From Erginobacter sp964587835 (GTDB lineage: Bacteria > Auribacterota > Erginobacteria > Erginobacterales > Erginobacteraceae), in contig CAZPMN010000001.1 in NCBI GenBank assembly GCA_964587835.1, positions 62,001 through 126,000 of the forward strand: a DNA stretch of 64,000 nucleotides, given 5' to 3'. The translations under genes were made by a program, and so were the position numbers. Of this stretch, positions 9,051-19,100 are shown piece after piece. The notes under the pieces are model-generated. The model was not told the DNA's origin. It did not search any database and was given only the letters and a program-made list of their open reading frames with translations. Positions within the stretch are counted from its first letter, which is position 1. Every line of letters begins with the position of its first letter.

Positions 9051-10747
9051 GGAAACTATTTTTCTATCCCGCCCTGCTGATTACGGCGGCGGTCGTTCTG
9101 GTTTACCTGAATAGTTTCTCCGGCGATTTCGTCTTCGATGACGAGGCGGCGATCGTCCGCAACCCCCATCTCTCCCGGATCTGGCCGCCCCGGGCCGCGT
9201 TGGCCGCCCCGCCGGACAGCCCGCTGCGCGACCGGCCGGTGGTCAGCTTTTCCTTCTCCCTGAACCGGGTCTTGACCGGGCCTTCCCCGGGCTCCTTCCA
9301 CGCCGGCAACCTGCTGATCCACCTGGCGTCGGCACTGCTGCTCTTCGGCATTCTCCGGCGCACCTTTTCTTCCCCCCGTTTTCCCGAGCGCTACCGCCGA
9401 GCCGGCGACGCCCTGGCTCTTGCTGCCACCCTCATCTGGGCGGTGCACCCGCTCCAGACCCAGGCCGTCACCTACCTGACCCAGCGCTGCGAGTCCCTGA
9501 TGGGGTTCTTCTTCCTGGGGACGCTCTATGCCTTCATCCGGTCGTCGGCCTCTCCCCGGCCCCGTTTCTGGTTCGTCCTTTCCGTCATTAGCTGCGGGCT
9601 GGGGATGGGGTCTAAGGCAGTGATGGTCACCGCACCCCCGTTAGTCCTCTTTTATGATCGGGTCTTTGTCGCCTCCGGCTGGAGGCAACTCTGGAGGAGA
9701 CGCCACTGGTATTACCTTGGCCTTTTTCTCACCCTGACCGTCCAGGCGGCCTTGCTCCTGACCACCTCCTACGAGGATATCAAGACTCATCATCCCCTGG
9801 AATACGGTCTGAGCCAGTTCGGGGTGATCGCTCATTACCTCCGCCTGGCCTTGCTTCCCCACCCGCTCTGCCTCGACTATCACTGGTTGCCGGCCAGGGG
9901 TGCGGGGGAGATCTGGGCCGGGATGTTGCTCATCCTCGGTCTGCTGGTTCTCATCGTCTTCGCCTGGCGAAAATTTCCCCCGCTCGGTTTTGCCGGACTC
10001 TGGTTCTTCCTCATCCTTGCTCCCACCTCGTCCGTCCTCCCGCTGGAAGACCTTGCCTTCGAGCACCGGATGTACCTGCCCCTGGCCGCCCTCGCCATCC
10101 TCGGGGTCGCGGGGGGCTTCGAGTTGCTCCGGCGGCTTGGGCCCCGCTCACCCGGGTTCCGAAATTTCTGGGGGGGCTTCTTCGTCCTGCTCGTCGTAAT
10201 CCTGCTCGGCGGTCTGACCGTGATGCGCAATCGGGATTATCATACGGCGGAGGGGATGTGGGAGAAAGTGCTCGAGCTCCGGCCGCATAATCCCCGGGCT
10301 TATAACAGCCTGGGAAATATCGTCCTCAAGGCCGGAGATCCATCCCGGGCGGAGAGACTCTATCGCCGGGCGATCGCCGTCTCTCCCCATTACCAGGCGG
10401 CCAATTACAATCTGGCCAACCTTCTGGCCGGGAAGGGGGAGACGGAGACGGCGATCGCGTATTACCGCCGGACCCTGGAGATCAACCCCGCCGCGGTGGA
10501 GGTTCACAACAACCTGGGGATAGCCCTCTACTCGATTGGTAAGGTCGAGCAGGCCCGCGGCCATTTCCGGACCGCCCTGGATATCGACCCCCGGGATCCC
10601 GCCGCCCACTACAATCTGGGGCTGCTCCTGCTCAATGAAGGGGATCCCCGCGCCGCCCTGTCTTACCTGGAGCGGGCCCAAGAACTCCGTCCCGATCACC
10701 CCCCCATCTTTCAGGCGCTGGCGGAGACGCGCCGGCGCCTCAGGTAA
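9047..10747 (+). CDS. TMTC-like membrane glycosyltransferase with C-terminal TPRs
   Basis: Resembles the TMTC family of TPR-containing O-mannosyltransferases and their bacterial relatives. The N-terminus has the hallmark YLNSFSGDFVFDDEAAI in the first extracytoplasmic loop (acidic catalytic-type residues). RDRPVVSFSFSLN, FHAGNLLIHL, WAVHPLQTQAVTYLTQRCES and FEHRMYLPLAALA are also typical. About ten membrane helices span residues 1-390. From about residue 395, four to five TPRs (AYNSLGNIVLKAG..., VHNNLGIALYSIG...) reach the end. It starts at ATG 9047 within the ATGA overlap, so it is translated with the GT39-TPR gene. The family role suggests O-glycosylation of secreted proteins; the substrate is inferred only from the neighbouring Thr/Pro-rich protein. 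Confidence 0.83.
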   Translation: MRKLFFYPALLITAAVVLVYLNSFSGDFVFDDEAAIVRNPHLSRIWPPRAALAAPPDSPLRDRPVVSFSFSLNRVLTGPSPGSFHAGNLLIHLASALLLFGILRRTFSSPRFPERYRRAGDALALAATLIWAVHPLQTQAVTYLTQRCESLMGFFFLGTLYAFIRSSASPRPRFWFVLSVISCGLGMGSKAVMVTAPPLVLFYDRVFVASGWRQLWRRRHWYYLGLFLTLTVQAALLLTTSYEDIKTHHPLEYGLSQFGVIAHYLRLALLPHPLCLDYHWLPARGAGEIWAGMLLILGLLVLIVFAWRKFPPLGFAGLWFFLILAPTSSVLPLEDLAFEHRMYLPLAALAILGVAGGFELLRRLGPRSPGFRNFWGGFFVLLVVILLGGLTVMRNRDYHTAEGMWEKVLELRPHNPRAYNSLGNIVLKAGDPSRAERLYRRAIAVSPHYQAANYNLANLLAGKGETETAIAYYRRTLEINPAAVEVHNNLGIALYSIGKVEQARGHFRTALDIDPRDPAAHYNLGLLLLNEGDPRAALSYLERAQELRPDHPPIFQALAETRRRLR

Positions 10748-10775
10748 TCGCTGGCCCGAGGCTGGTGGCTTGAAC

Positions 10776-10804
10776 TTGACAGTGGGTTCGCCTGAAGCTA
10801 TATT
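10776..10804 (+). promoter_or_regulatory. Sigma70-type promoter for the propeller protein gene
   Basis: A perfect -35 TTGACA (10776-10781), a 17-bp spacer and -10 TATATT (10799-10804). It lies 76 bp before the ATG at 10880 and is the best promoter match seen in the window. Confidence 0.75.
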
Positions 10805-10828
10805 ACCAAGAACAGGTTCAAGCGAACC
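10785..10828. promoter_or_regulatory. Operator-like inverted repeat across the promoter
   Basis: GGTTCGCCTGAA (10785-10796, in the promoter spacer) is inverted as TTCAAGCGAACC (10817-10828, just past the expected transcription start), matching at 11 of 12 positions. A second inverted pair, GCTTGAAC (10768-10775) and GTTCAAGC (10816-10823), overlaps it. The left arm would not be transcribed, so this looks like a DNA operator rather than an RNA hairpin. No regulator gene is adjacent. Confidence 0.5.
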
Positions 10829-10879
10829 GCAAATATTCCCGGCGATAATATCAGGGGTGTTTTCCCGGGCAAACTAATT

Positions 10880-12700
10880 ATGTTCAGAATGTTCGTCATC
10901 CTGGCTCCGGCCCTGATCATCACGGCGCCCTCCCTGACCGCCGCTCCCTTTGATCTGAGGGCGGTGCTGGCCGACGCCCCCTTAAGCATCAACTCGGTGG
11001 CCGCGGACGAGAACCGGATCTACGGTGCCGGGGGTGACGGTACCCTCTATGCCTGGGCGAAATCCGACTTCTCCCTCCAGACGGAGCTCCCTCTTGCCGA
11101 CACCTATCTCAACTCGGTCTCGGTCTCCAGTGGTTCGCTTCTGGCCGGATCATCCAACGGCCTGGTCTATCTGCTGGACCGTGTCTCTTTCTCACTGCAG
11201 ACGGTCCTCGATCCGGCCGGGGGGCCGATCTATTCGGTTTTCGCCGACGGCGATTTCGTTTACGCGGCCAGCGGCGACTCGGCCCTCTACATCTGGAACC
11301 GGGCTGTCCTCTCTTTCAACCGGGCGCTTGATGATTGTGCCGATGTGCTCAACGCCGTCTATGCCGATGGGGATTACATTTACGGGGCCGGGGAGGACGG
11401 CTATCTCTATGTCTGGTCCCGATCCACCTTCTCCCTCCTCCACCGTCTGGAGGGGGAAGAAGGATTTTTGGGTGTCTTCGCCGACGGCGAGCACCTCTAC
11501 GGGGCGAACAAGGACGGACGGGTTTACCTCTGGAGCCGGCCGGGGTTCGGATTCTTCTCTTACCTGGACGGACCCGGCGACTGGATGGCCTCGGTCTACA
11601 GCCGGGAGAGGTTTCTCTTCGGGGCCAACGACGACGACACTGTCCGGGTCTGGAACCGGGCCGCCCTCTTCTTCATCGCTGATCTGCTCGGGCCGGCCGA
11701 CTGGATGAACTCGGTCGCCGCCGATGAGACGTACATTTACGGTGCTGCGACCGACGGCAACGTCTATGTCTGGGAGCAGGGACCGCCGACCTCACCCACC
11801 CCGACACCTTCCCTGACTCCGGTTCCTACCGCCACCCCGAGCGCCACCCCTTCGCCGGAACCGACCGCCGAGCCCACCGCGGCCCCCACCTACGCTCCCA
11901 CCCCGGATCCTCCCCGCAGCCCCACCCCGGTTCCGGTTCCTTCCTGGCTGGTCCTGGGAGGGAATGACTACGACGGGGACGGCACCGCCGACCGGGCGGT
12001 TTTCGACTCCAGCCGGGGCCGCTGGTCGATCGATTTGAGTTCGGGTTCGAGCCCGCTGGTGGAGTACTTCGGCCGCGCGGGAGATCTCCCCGTCCCCGGG
12101 GATTATCGGGGCGACGGGACTACCGCCCTGGGGGTCTACCGCCCCGCCACCGGTCTCTGGTCGGTCCGCGGGGTCAGCCGGTGGTATTTCGGCCGCCACG
12201 GAGATCTTCCGGTTCCCTCGGATTACACCGGCGACGGCCTGACCGACCTGGGGATCTTCCGGCCGTCCACCGGGTTGTGGGCGATCCGGGGGGTGACCCG
12301 GTTCTATTACGGCCGGACCGGCGACCTCCCGGTCCCCGGGCGATACTCCGGCGAGGGGACCGCCGTGCCGGCCGTCTTCCGTTCCGCCTCCGGACTCTGG
12401 GCGGCCCGGGGGTTGACCCGCCGTTACTACGGCCGCCCGGGCGACTTCCCGGCTCCCGCCGATTATAACGGCGACGGATCCGCCGACTTCGGGATCTACC
12501 GTTCCGCGGGCGGATTCTGGGCGGTCGCCGGCCTGACTCGGGCTTACTTCGGCACCGCGGGAGATTTCCCCCAGCCGGCGGATTATTCCGGTGGAGGAAC
12601 GAGCGCGATCTCGATCTACCGTCCCACCAGCGGTCTGTGGGCGATCCGGGGCCAGACCCGGGCTTACTGGGGCGGACCCGGCTACACTCCCCTGCGCTAA
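10880..12700 (+). CDS. Secreted protein: 7-bladed propeller, Pro/Thr linker, six C-terminal FG-GAP-like repeats
   Basis: Extracellular or surface protein of unknown function, 606 residues. Residues 1-22 are a signal peptide. Residues about 33-300 contain seven repeats of the form SVxADxxYIYGAGxDGxLYVW, seven being the usual number for a closed WD40/PQQ-like propeller. Residues about 301-355 form a Pro/Thr/Ser/Ala linker (TPTPSLTPVPTATPSATPSP). Residues 363-606 are six roughly 40-residue units with the Ca-binding type loop DYxGDGxxD and the core GLWAIRGxTRxYxGxxGDLPVPG. The C-terminal module is shared with the two giant proteins downstream. It follows the glycosyltransferase genes, has its own promoter at 10776 and no evident Shine-Dalgarno. 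A structural or binding role is more likely than catalysis, as no catalytic motif is seen. Confidence 0.85.
   Translation: MFRMFVILAPALIITAPSLTAAPFDLRAVLADAPLSINSVAADENRIYGAGGDGTLYAWAKSDFSLQTELPLADTYLNSVSVSSGSLLAGSSNGLVYLLDRVSFSLQTVLDPAGGPIYSVFADGDFVYAASGDSALYIWNRAVLSFNRALDDCADVLNAVYADGDYIYGAGEDGYLYVWSRSTFSLLHRLEGEEGFLGVFADGEHLYGANKDGRVYLWSRPGFGFFSYLDGPGDWMASVYSRERFLFGANDDDTVRVWNRAALFFIADLLGPADWMNSVAADETYIYGAATDGNVYVWEQGPPTSPTPTPSLTPVPTATPSATPSPEPTAEPTAAPTYAPTPDPPRSPTPVPVPSWLVLGGNDYDGDGTADRAVFDSSRGRWSIDLSSGSSPLVEYFGRAGDLPVPGDYRGDGTTALGVYRPATGLWSVRGVSRWYFGRHGDLPVPSDYTGDGLTDLGIFRPSTGLWAIRGVTRFYYGRTGDLPVPGRYSGEGTAVPAVFRSASGLWAARGLTRRYYGRPGDFPAPADYNGDGSADFGIYRSAGGFWAVAGLTRAYFGTAGDFPQPADYSGGGTSAISIYRPTSGLWAIRGQTRAYWGGPGYTPLR
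11966..12697 (+). repeat. Six-unit C-terminal repeat module (copy A)
   Basis: Six units, the first of 45 residues, four of 40 and the last of 39, each with DYxGDG-type loop, YRPxxGLWxxRG and a (Y/F)G(R)xGDxPxP end. This copy ends GPGYTPLR, unlike copies B and C, which end RKDLPVTR. Confidence 0.9.
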
Positions 12701-12787
12701 GTCCCGTTTTCCCAACGAATTACCGGGCCCGACCCAGCTCGGGTTCCCTGTCCTGTTTGATCCTGCCCTTGCCTCCCGTGGTCTCGC

Positions 12788-12843
12788 AACCCGGCATATA
12801 TTGCCTACTTATCGCCCAAGTAGGCAATATATGCCGGGTTTTT
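12788..12843 (+). terminator. Intrinsic terminator with perfect 23-bp stem
   Basis: Arms 12788-12810 and 12818-12840 are perfectly complementary over 23 bp around a 7-nt loop (ATCGCCC), and T5 follows at 12839-12843. Placed 88 bp after the propeller-protein stop. The stem is longer than in ordinary terminators and has an AT-rich centre. Confidence 0.8.
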
Positions 12844-12990
12844 CTCTATCAGCAAACACTTTCTCCTCCAGTTAGGAACAGACTGCCGTGCGCAGACAGT
12901 GCTTTGAGTTTCGAAGCCAGAAATTTTCGTGATAGGAGGGGATATTCGCCGGATAAATGGGAGTAAAGCAGGAGGATTTTAAAAGCTGGC

Positions 12991-13134
12991 ATGGTAATTG
13001 CTGATAATGTGGTCAAGAAGAAATTGTCCGATCAAAAGCAATGGATCATCCGTTTTGGGAGAAGAGTTCTGAAGAAAAAAATCGTTCAATTTTCCGCATG
13101 GAAGGTGAGCGGGTATCCGAAATTAGCAGTCTAA
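12991..13134 (+). CDS. Possible 47-residue basic leader peptide
   Basis: An ATG-started frame of 47 codons ends with TAA seven bases before the ATG of the giant protein gene. The peptide begins MVIADNVVKKK and is strongly basic (about ten Lys, four Arg); it has no signal peptide or known motif. A GGAGG at 12971-12975 is 15 nt upstream, too far for a good ribosome site. The whole 300-bp leader (12844-13141) is more AT-rich than its surroundings. It may be a leader peptide or a chance frame; otherwise I see nothing in this gene-free stretch besides the terminator. Confidence 0.3.
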   Translation: MVIADNVVKKKLSDQKQWIIRFGRRVLKKKIVQFSAWKVSGYPKLAV

Positions 13135-13141
13135 GGATCTA

Positions 13142-16100
13142 ATGTTCAAACTGGAAAACAAATTGTTCGCGGTTATCTCGGCCGTAATGCTCCTGGGGTT
13201 GCTCCCGGCCGGTCCGGTCCAGGGTGGCAACCCGGACGCCGGGTTGCGGATCGAGGTTCTGACCGCCTACAATTTCATCGTCGACTCCAATGTCGAGTCG
13301 CCCTCCACCTACGCCCCCCGGGCGGCTTACATTGAGGCCAGGATCTGGAACGACGGTGCCACCGATCTGACCGACGTTACGGCTTACGTCGGGAATTACT
13401 CCGCCGGTACCCCGGGTGTCTATCCCTCCCGTTCCCACCCTGACCTGGTCGGACCGCTTCCCGGCGGGGAGTTCGCCCTCACCCACGAAGGGGGAACCCT
13501 GGGGACCGCCGACGCCACCAGGTACCTCGGCACCATTCCCGCCGGGGACTATATCCCGGTCTACTGGCTGATCAGCTACCCCAACCTGGACGAGAACGGG
13601 GACTCGGTCACCGGAGGATCCAATCCCGACGACGACCTCTACCTTTACTACGACATCTGGGCGGCCGCAGACGACGGGGGGGCCCCGCTGGAAGCCGACG
13701 TCACTCGGAAGGTGACGATGCGCAGCTGCATCAGCGCGATGTCCAACAAGATCTTCCCCAACACCGCCAACAAGGTTCCCGAGGAGTACCAAGAGTTGCT
13801 GGAGAAGTACGCCCCGGAGTGGAACTTCAACCCGGAGGACGGATCGACCGGGACCAAGATCAGGACCGAGGGGGTCTGGTACGATCTGGGCAACGTCACC
13901 GGGGGTTTTGACAACGACGGCGACCTGGTCCCCGACCAGAATGCCTGGCTGCAGCCGGTCGGCGACGCCAACCAGTTCGATGCCGGGGCCTTTCGGTTGG
14001 CCAAGACCTACGCCCTGATCATTGTCAAGCTCAAGAGCGGGGGCGAACTGGTGATCGAGGCCGAGGACCAGCTCTACTTCCCCAACCTCCCCGACAACAA
14101 CGGGGTGGTCGGCCTGGTCCGCTACGATTTTCAGGTCCTCCAGCAGGGAGCCTCCTCGCAGATGACACCCTACCAGATGGCGGCCTCGGGGAATGACAAC
14201 GAGAAGTTCAACGGGGATTACGGGGCCGCCCTGGGGGAGGGTTTGGTCTCGGAACCCTCCCAGCTCACCCTGGAGAAGAGCGGTGCCGCGGCTGCCGCCC
14301 CGGGCGAGGAAATCGAATACAGCATAGCCTTCGAGAACACCGGCGCCGTAACCGTGGGAGATCCTTTGACCGGGGGTCCGCTGGTCATTCAGGATTCGAT
14401 CCCTGAGGGCGCGGTTTACGTGGCCTTCTCCGCCGCCACCGACAACACCCTCCCGGATGGGGTCTCGTCCTACACGATCCTCTACTCGACCGACGGAACC
14501 GCTTGGCTGGATGGGGAGCCGTCCCCCGCCAGCGCGGTGACGGATATCCAGTGGTGGTTGAGCGACGCTCTAAACCCGTCGGCGGGCGGAACCGTCACCT
14601 TCTCGGTCGAGGTGGACGACCCGGCGTTCGGCCCGCTGGTGACCAACTCCGCGGGCTTGAGTTTTGGCGGGACCGCGGCCTTTATGAACGACACCGCTTT
14701 GACCCTGATCTCGGGAAACAACCGGCTCGGGGACACGGTTTTCCAGGACGACGGGGCCGGATTCGATTACGCCAACTGGGTTCGGGATACCGGTGAGGAC
14801 GGGATTGAGGGGGTGGTTGTCACCCTTTACTACGATACCAATGGGGATGAAGCCGTCGACTCCTCTGACTTCGTGATCGGGACGGAGGTCACCGACAGCT
14901 CCGGCTGGTACGAGTTCAGCGACCTCTTTGACGGTGACTACCTGGCGGTAGTGAGCGCTTCCGACCCCAATCTGCCCGAGGGCTACTCCCCGACCTCCCC
15001 GACGGTTCAGGCCGCCGACCTTGACTCGGCGATGACCGACCCCAACCCGGTGGTTGACCTCGACGCCGACTTCGGCTTCGCTCCCGCCCTGGTCGTGGAG
15101 AAGTCCCTGGTCGGCTCCTCGCCGGTTTACGAAGGTGACGATTTCTCCTACCAGGTTACGGTGGCCAACAACCATCCCGGGACCGGGGGAGGGGGGAGCG
15201 GCTCGGTAACCGTCACCAGCTACGCCACCGCCCGCGACACCGCCAAAGACTCCGGGACCGACTGGGCCGACCAGAGCAATGCCCTGGGCGAACCGGACGA
15301 CGTTGAGGCGGTCTGCACGGTCGGCAACAACGTTGATTCGATGGGCGTGACCGGCTTCAGCGGCAGCGAGGTCGGGGAGATCACCCAGGCCCAGGTCCGG
15401 GTACTCACCCGCAGTGACAACCCCGACAACCATAGTTTCTTTTTCTATGTCTATCTCTGGCTCCCGGGTGCCGCCTCCGGAATCGAGATCGGATCCTACG
15501 ACGAGATCTCGCTGGTGGACGGCTGGGATGGTTATCTCAGCTTTGATGTCACCGCGGCGACAGACTGGACCTGGGATACCGTGGCCGCCTCCTCGATCCA
15601 GTTTTCGGCCCAGAAGTCGGGGGGACCGGGGGGGAACCTGATCTACGTCGACTCAGTGGATTTTCGGCTGACCTCGGACGTCGAGTATCCCCCGGTCACC
15701 GACTCCAACACCCTCTCCCCGGCCCCCCTCCAGGATATCTACGACGCCTCTCTGATGACCTTTGTCTCCGCCGACCCCGCCCCCTCGTCCTTCAGCGTGG
15801 AGAGCGGGGTGGGGACCATCGATTGGGACGACCTCGGCCCGATTTACCCGGGCGGCGAGAGCGCGGTGACGGTATATTTCACCGCCCTGGAGCCGCCCGG
15901 CAACGACTTCACCACGATGACCAACACCGCCCTGGTCGAGTGGGCCACCTTCAGCAACGGGGTGGCGGCCAACGCCGGTTCCGACCAGGCCGTGGCCGAC
16001 CTCTACTCGACCGGATCGATCGGAGATTTCGTCTGGCGCGACCTCGATGGGGACGGGGTTCAGGACGGGGGTGGCGAGACCGGGATCGCCTCCGTGACCG

Positions 16101-19100
16101 TGGAGCTGACCCCGCCGGCGGGCGTTGACCTCGGCAACGGGGACGGTCAGCCCATCACCACCGTCACCGGCAGCGACGGTTTCTACCTCTTTTCCGGGCT
16201 CCGGTCCACCGGCACCTACACCGTGGCCGTCCTCACCTCCACCCTGCCGGGGGGGACGGGGAGCAACACCTACGACGAGGACGACGGGACGGTCAGCCCG
16301 GACAGCCAGGCAGTCGTGGTGCTCGGTCTCGACGGTGACGGTCCCGAAGACCACCTGACCGCCGATTTCGGTTACCGGGACCTGCAGGCCCTGATCACGG
16401 GGACGGCCTGGAACGACGTTGACCGGGACGGGGCGGCCGCGGCCGAGACCGGGGAGCCTCTCCTTTCCGGAGTGACGGTCGAACTTTACGACAGCGGGAT
16501 GAGTCTGCTCGATACCACCACCGCCGCCGCCGACGGGACCTTCTCCTTCTTAAGCGACTTCAACGGCACCTACACCGTGAAGGTCATCACCGGCACCGGT
16601 CAGCTCTCCGGCGACTGGACCGCCTCCTACGACTCCGACGGCCTGGCCACCCTCGACCTGGTCTCCGTCAGCGTTCCCGCCGGGGGGTTGGGGGAGGCCG
16701 ATTTTAGCTACTACGAAACCGGCGATTACGATATCGGGGACACCGTCTTCTACGACTGGAACGGCGACGGCGACCAGGATGTGGGCGAGGAGGGGATCCC
16801 CTCGGTCACCCTGCGCCTCTACCGTGACATCAGCGCCAACGGTATCTACGATGCCGGGACCGATCCCCTGGTGGCCGCGGATACCACCGATACCGACGGC
16901 AACTATCTCTTCGAATCCTTGCCGGCGGGGAACTACGTGGTCAAGGTCGATCACGACTCCGCCGGCCTGCCCGACTCCTACAACCTCACCGCCGACCCCT
17001 CGGGGGCGGCCGACGGGGAGGGGTCCTCGACCATCCTCGCCGCCGACGATCTCGACCAGGATTTCGGCTATCAGCCCACCGGGACCGGTTCGATCGGCGA
17101 CACGGTCTGGCGCGACCTCGACGGCGATGGCCTCCAGTCGGGGTTCGGGGAGACCGGTATCCCCGACATCACCGTCACCCTCCAGGCGGACTTCAACGGC
17201 GACGGCACCTACGTCACCCTGGAGACCGCGGTCACCGACGCCTCGGGTCGGTACCTCTTCACCGATCTGCCCGACGGCGATTACCGGGTGGTCGTCGACA
17301 CCTCGGACTCCGACCTTCCGGAGGACGCCTTCGGTTACGCCTGGTCACCGATCACCGCCGTGACCGATGACGTGACCATCTCCTCCGGCTCCACCGACCT
17401 GACCGCCGACTTTGGTTTCGCCCCGCTCGCCGCCGTCGGCGACACCATCTTCTGGGACGTCAACGAGAACGGGACCCAGGACGGCAATGAGGACGGGGTG
17501 GAGGGGGCCGTGATCGAACTTTATACCGACACCGACGGGGACGGTTACTACAGCGCCGGGGACGTCCTCTTCTCCACCGCCACCACCGACGCGGATGGGA
17601 TCTACCTCTTCTCCGGCCTGGCCGCGGATGATTACGTGGTCTTTGTGGCCCAGACCGGGGTTCTGGCCGGAGCAATCCTCTCCGCCGACCCGGAGAACGA
17701 CGGCCTGCCCTGTTCCGACCTCGAGGCGGTGGGTTGCGACGGTGAGACCGGGATCGACCTGGCCATCGGCCAGAACTTCATGGGCGCGGACTTTGGGTAT
17801 CTCCCCTCAGGGGGGAGGCTGGGCGGGACGGTCTGGATCGACTTCGACGACGATGGGGTGGTGGACGAGGACGAGGTCGCGATCCCCTTCGTCCAGGTCG
17901 AGCTCTACAGCGGCGCGTCCCTGATTGCCACGTCGACGACCGATGAGAACGGGGACTATCTCTTTTACGGACTGGCTGACGGGACCTATCAGGTGGTGGT
18001 CCGGACCGACCTGGACTTCCCCGATGGTATGACCCAGACCGCCGATCCGGATGGAAGCCTGGACGATACGGCCCAGGACGTGGTTCTCTCCGGGGGGACG
18101 GTCACCACGATCGACGGCGCTTCCTGGACCGCCGGGGACCTGGAGATTAACTTCGGCTACCGCTTCGCCGGCGACAACACCCTCTCCGGCACCATCGGTC
18201 TCGACGGCGAGACCCCAGACGGCGTGCTCGGTTCCGGGACTTCCGGCGTGAACTCCGACGAGGTGGCTTTCGAGGGGGTGAAGGTTTACGCCTATCTCTG
18301 GCACGACTCCGACGAGGACGGGGTGATCGATCCGGGAGAGGCCGAGATGCTCGCCAGCACCGAGACCGATTCCAGCGGGGATTACTCCTTCACCGGTTTA
18401 GCCGAGGGTGAAGAGGGGGACTACTACATCGTTTCGATGACTCCCCCGCTGGCCAGGCTCGAGTTGACCACCACCGTCTCCGACACCCCGGCCGTGATCC
18501 TGGAGGAGACGACCGACAGCCAGGGCTACAGCACCGGAGTCTACCAGGTCGTCCCCATCCCGCCGCTGGGGTCGACCACCAACCTCGACTTCGCCTTTGT
18601 CTCGGCGGCGGACTACGACTTCGGCGATCTTCCCGAGGAGTACGCCACCTCGCTCCCCAACGGGCCCCGCCACGCGGTCAAGGTTATCCCCGACCTCTAC
18701 CTGGGATCCCAGGTCGATGTCGAGGGCAACGGGCTGCCCGACTCGGCCGCCGAGGGGGACGATCTGGACAACCTCGACGACGAGGATGGGGTCTCCCTGG
18801 TCGGGTTCTGGAACGAGGGGACCGGCGGCGGGGAGCTCGAGTTGACGGTGAGGGCGGGGTCGGGCTGGCTGGTCGCCTTCATCGACTTCGACGGCAACGG
18901 TACCCTGACCGGCTCCGGCGAGATGATCGCCAGCCAGTTTGTCTCCGAGACCGGAGGCGTCGCCTCCGACGGGGTTTACAGCCTCAGCCTCGACATCCCC
19001 GACGACAGCCTGGCCGATGATACCACCACTCTTTACGGCCGCTTCCGCCTCCTTTCCCGGGAACCACTCTTCCCGGAACTCTCCACCGGGGGGGAGGCGG

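Noticed and set aside
10740..10830. Possible tRNA T-loop like GGTTCGCCTG
   Set aside because: No acceptor stem or anticodon arm can be folded; the sequence is the promoter operator arm.
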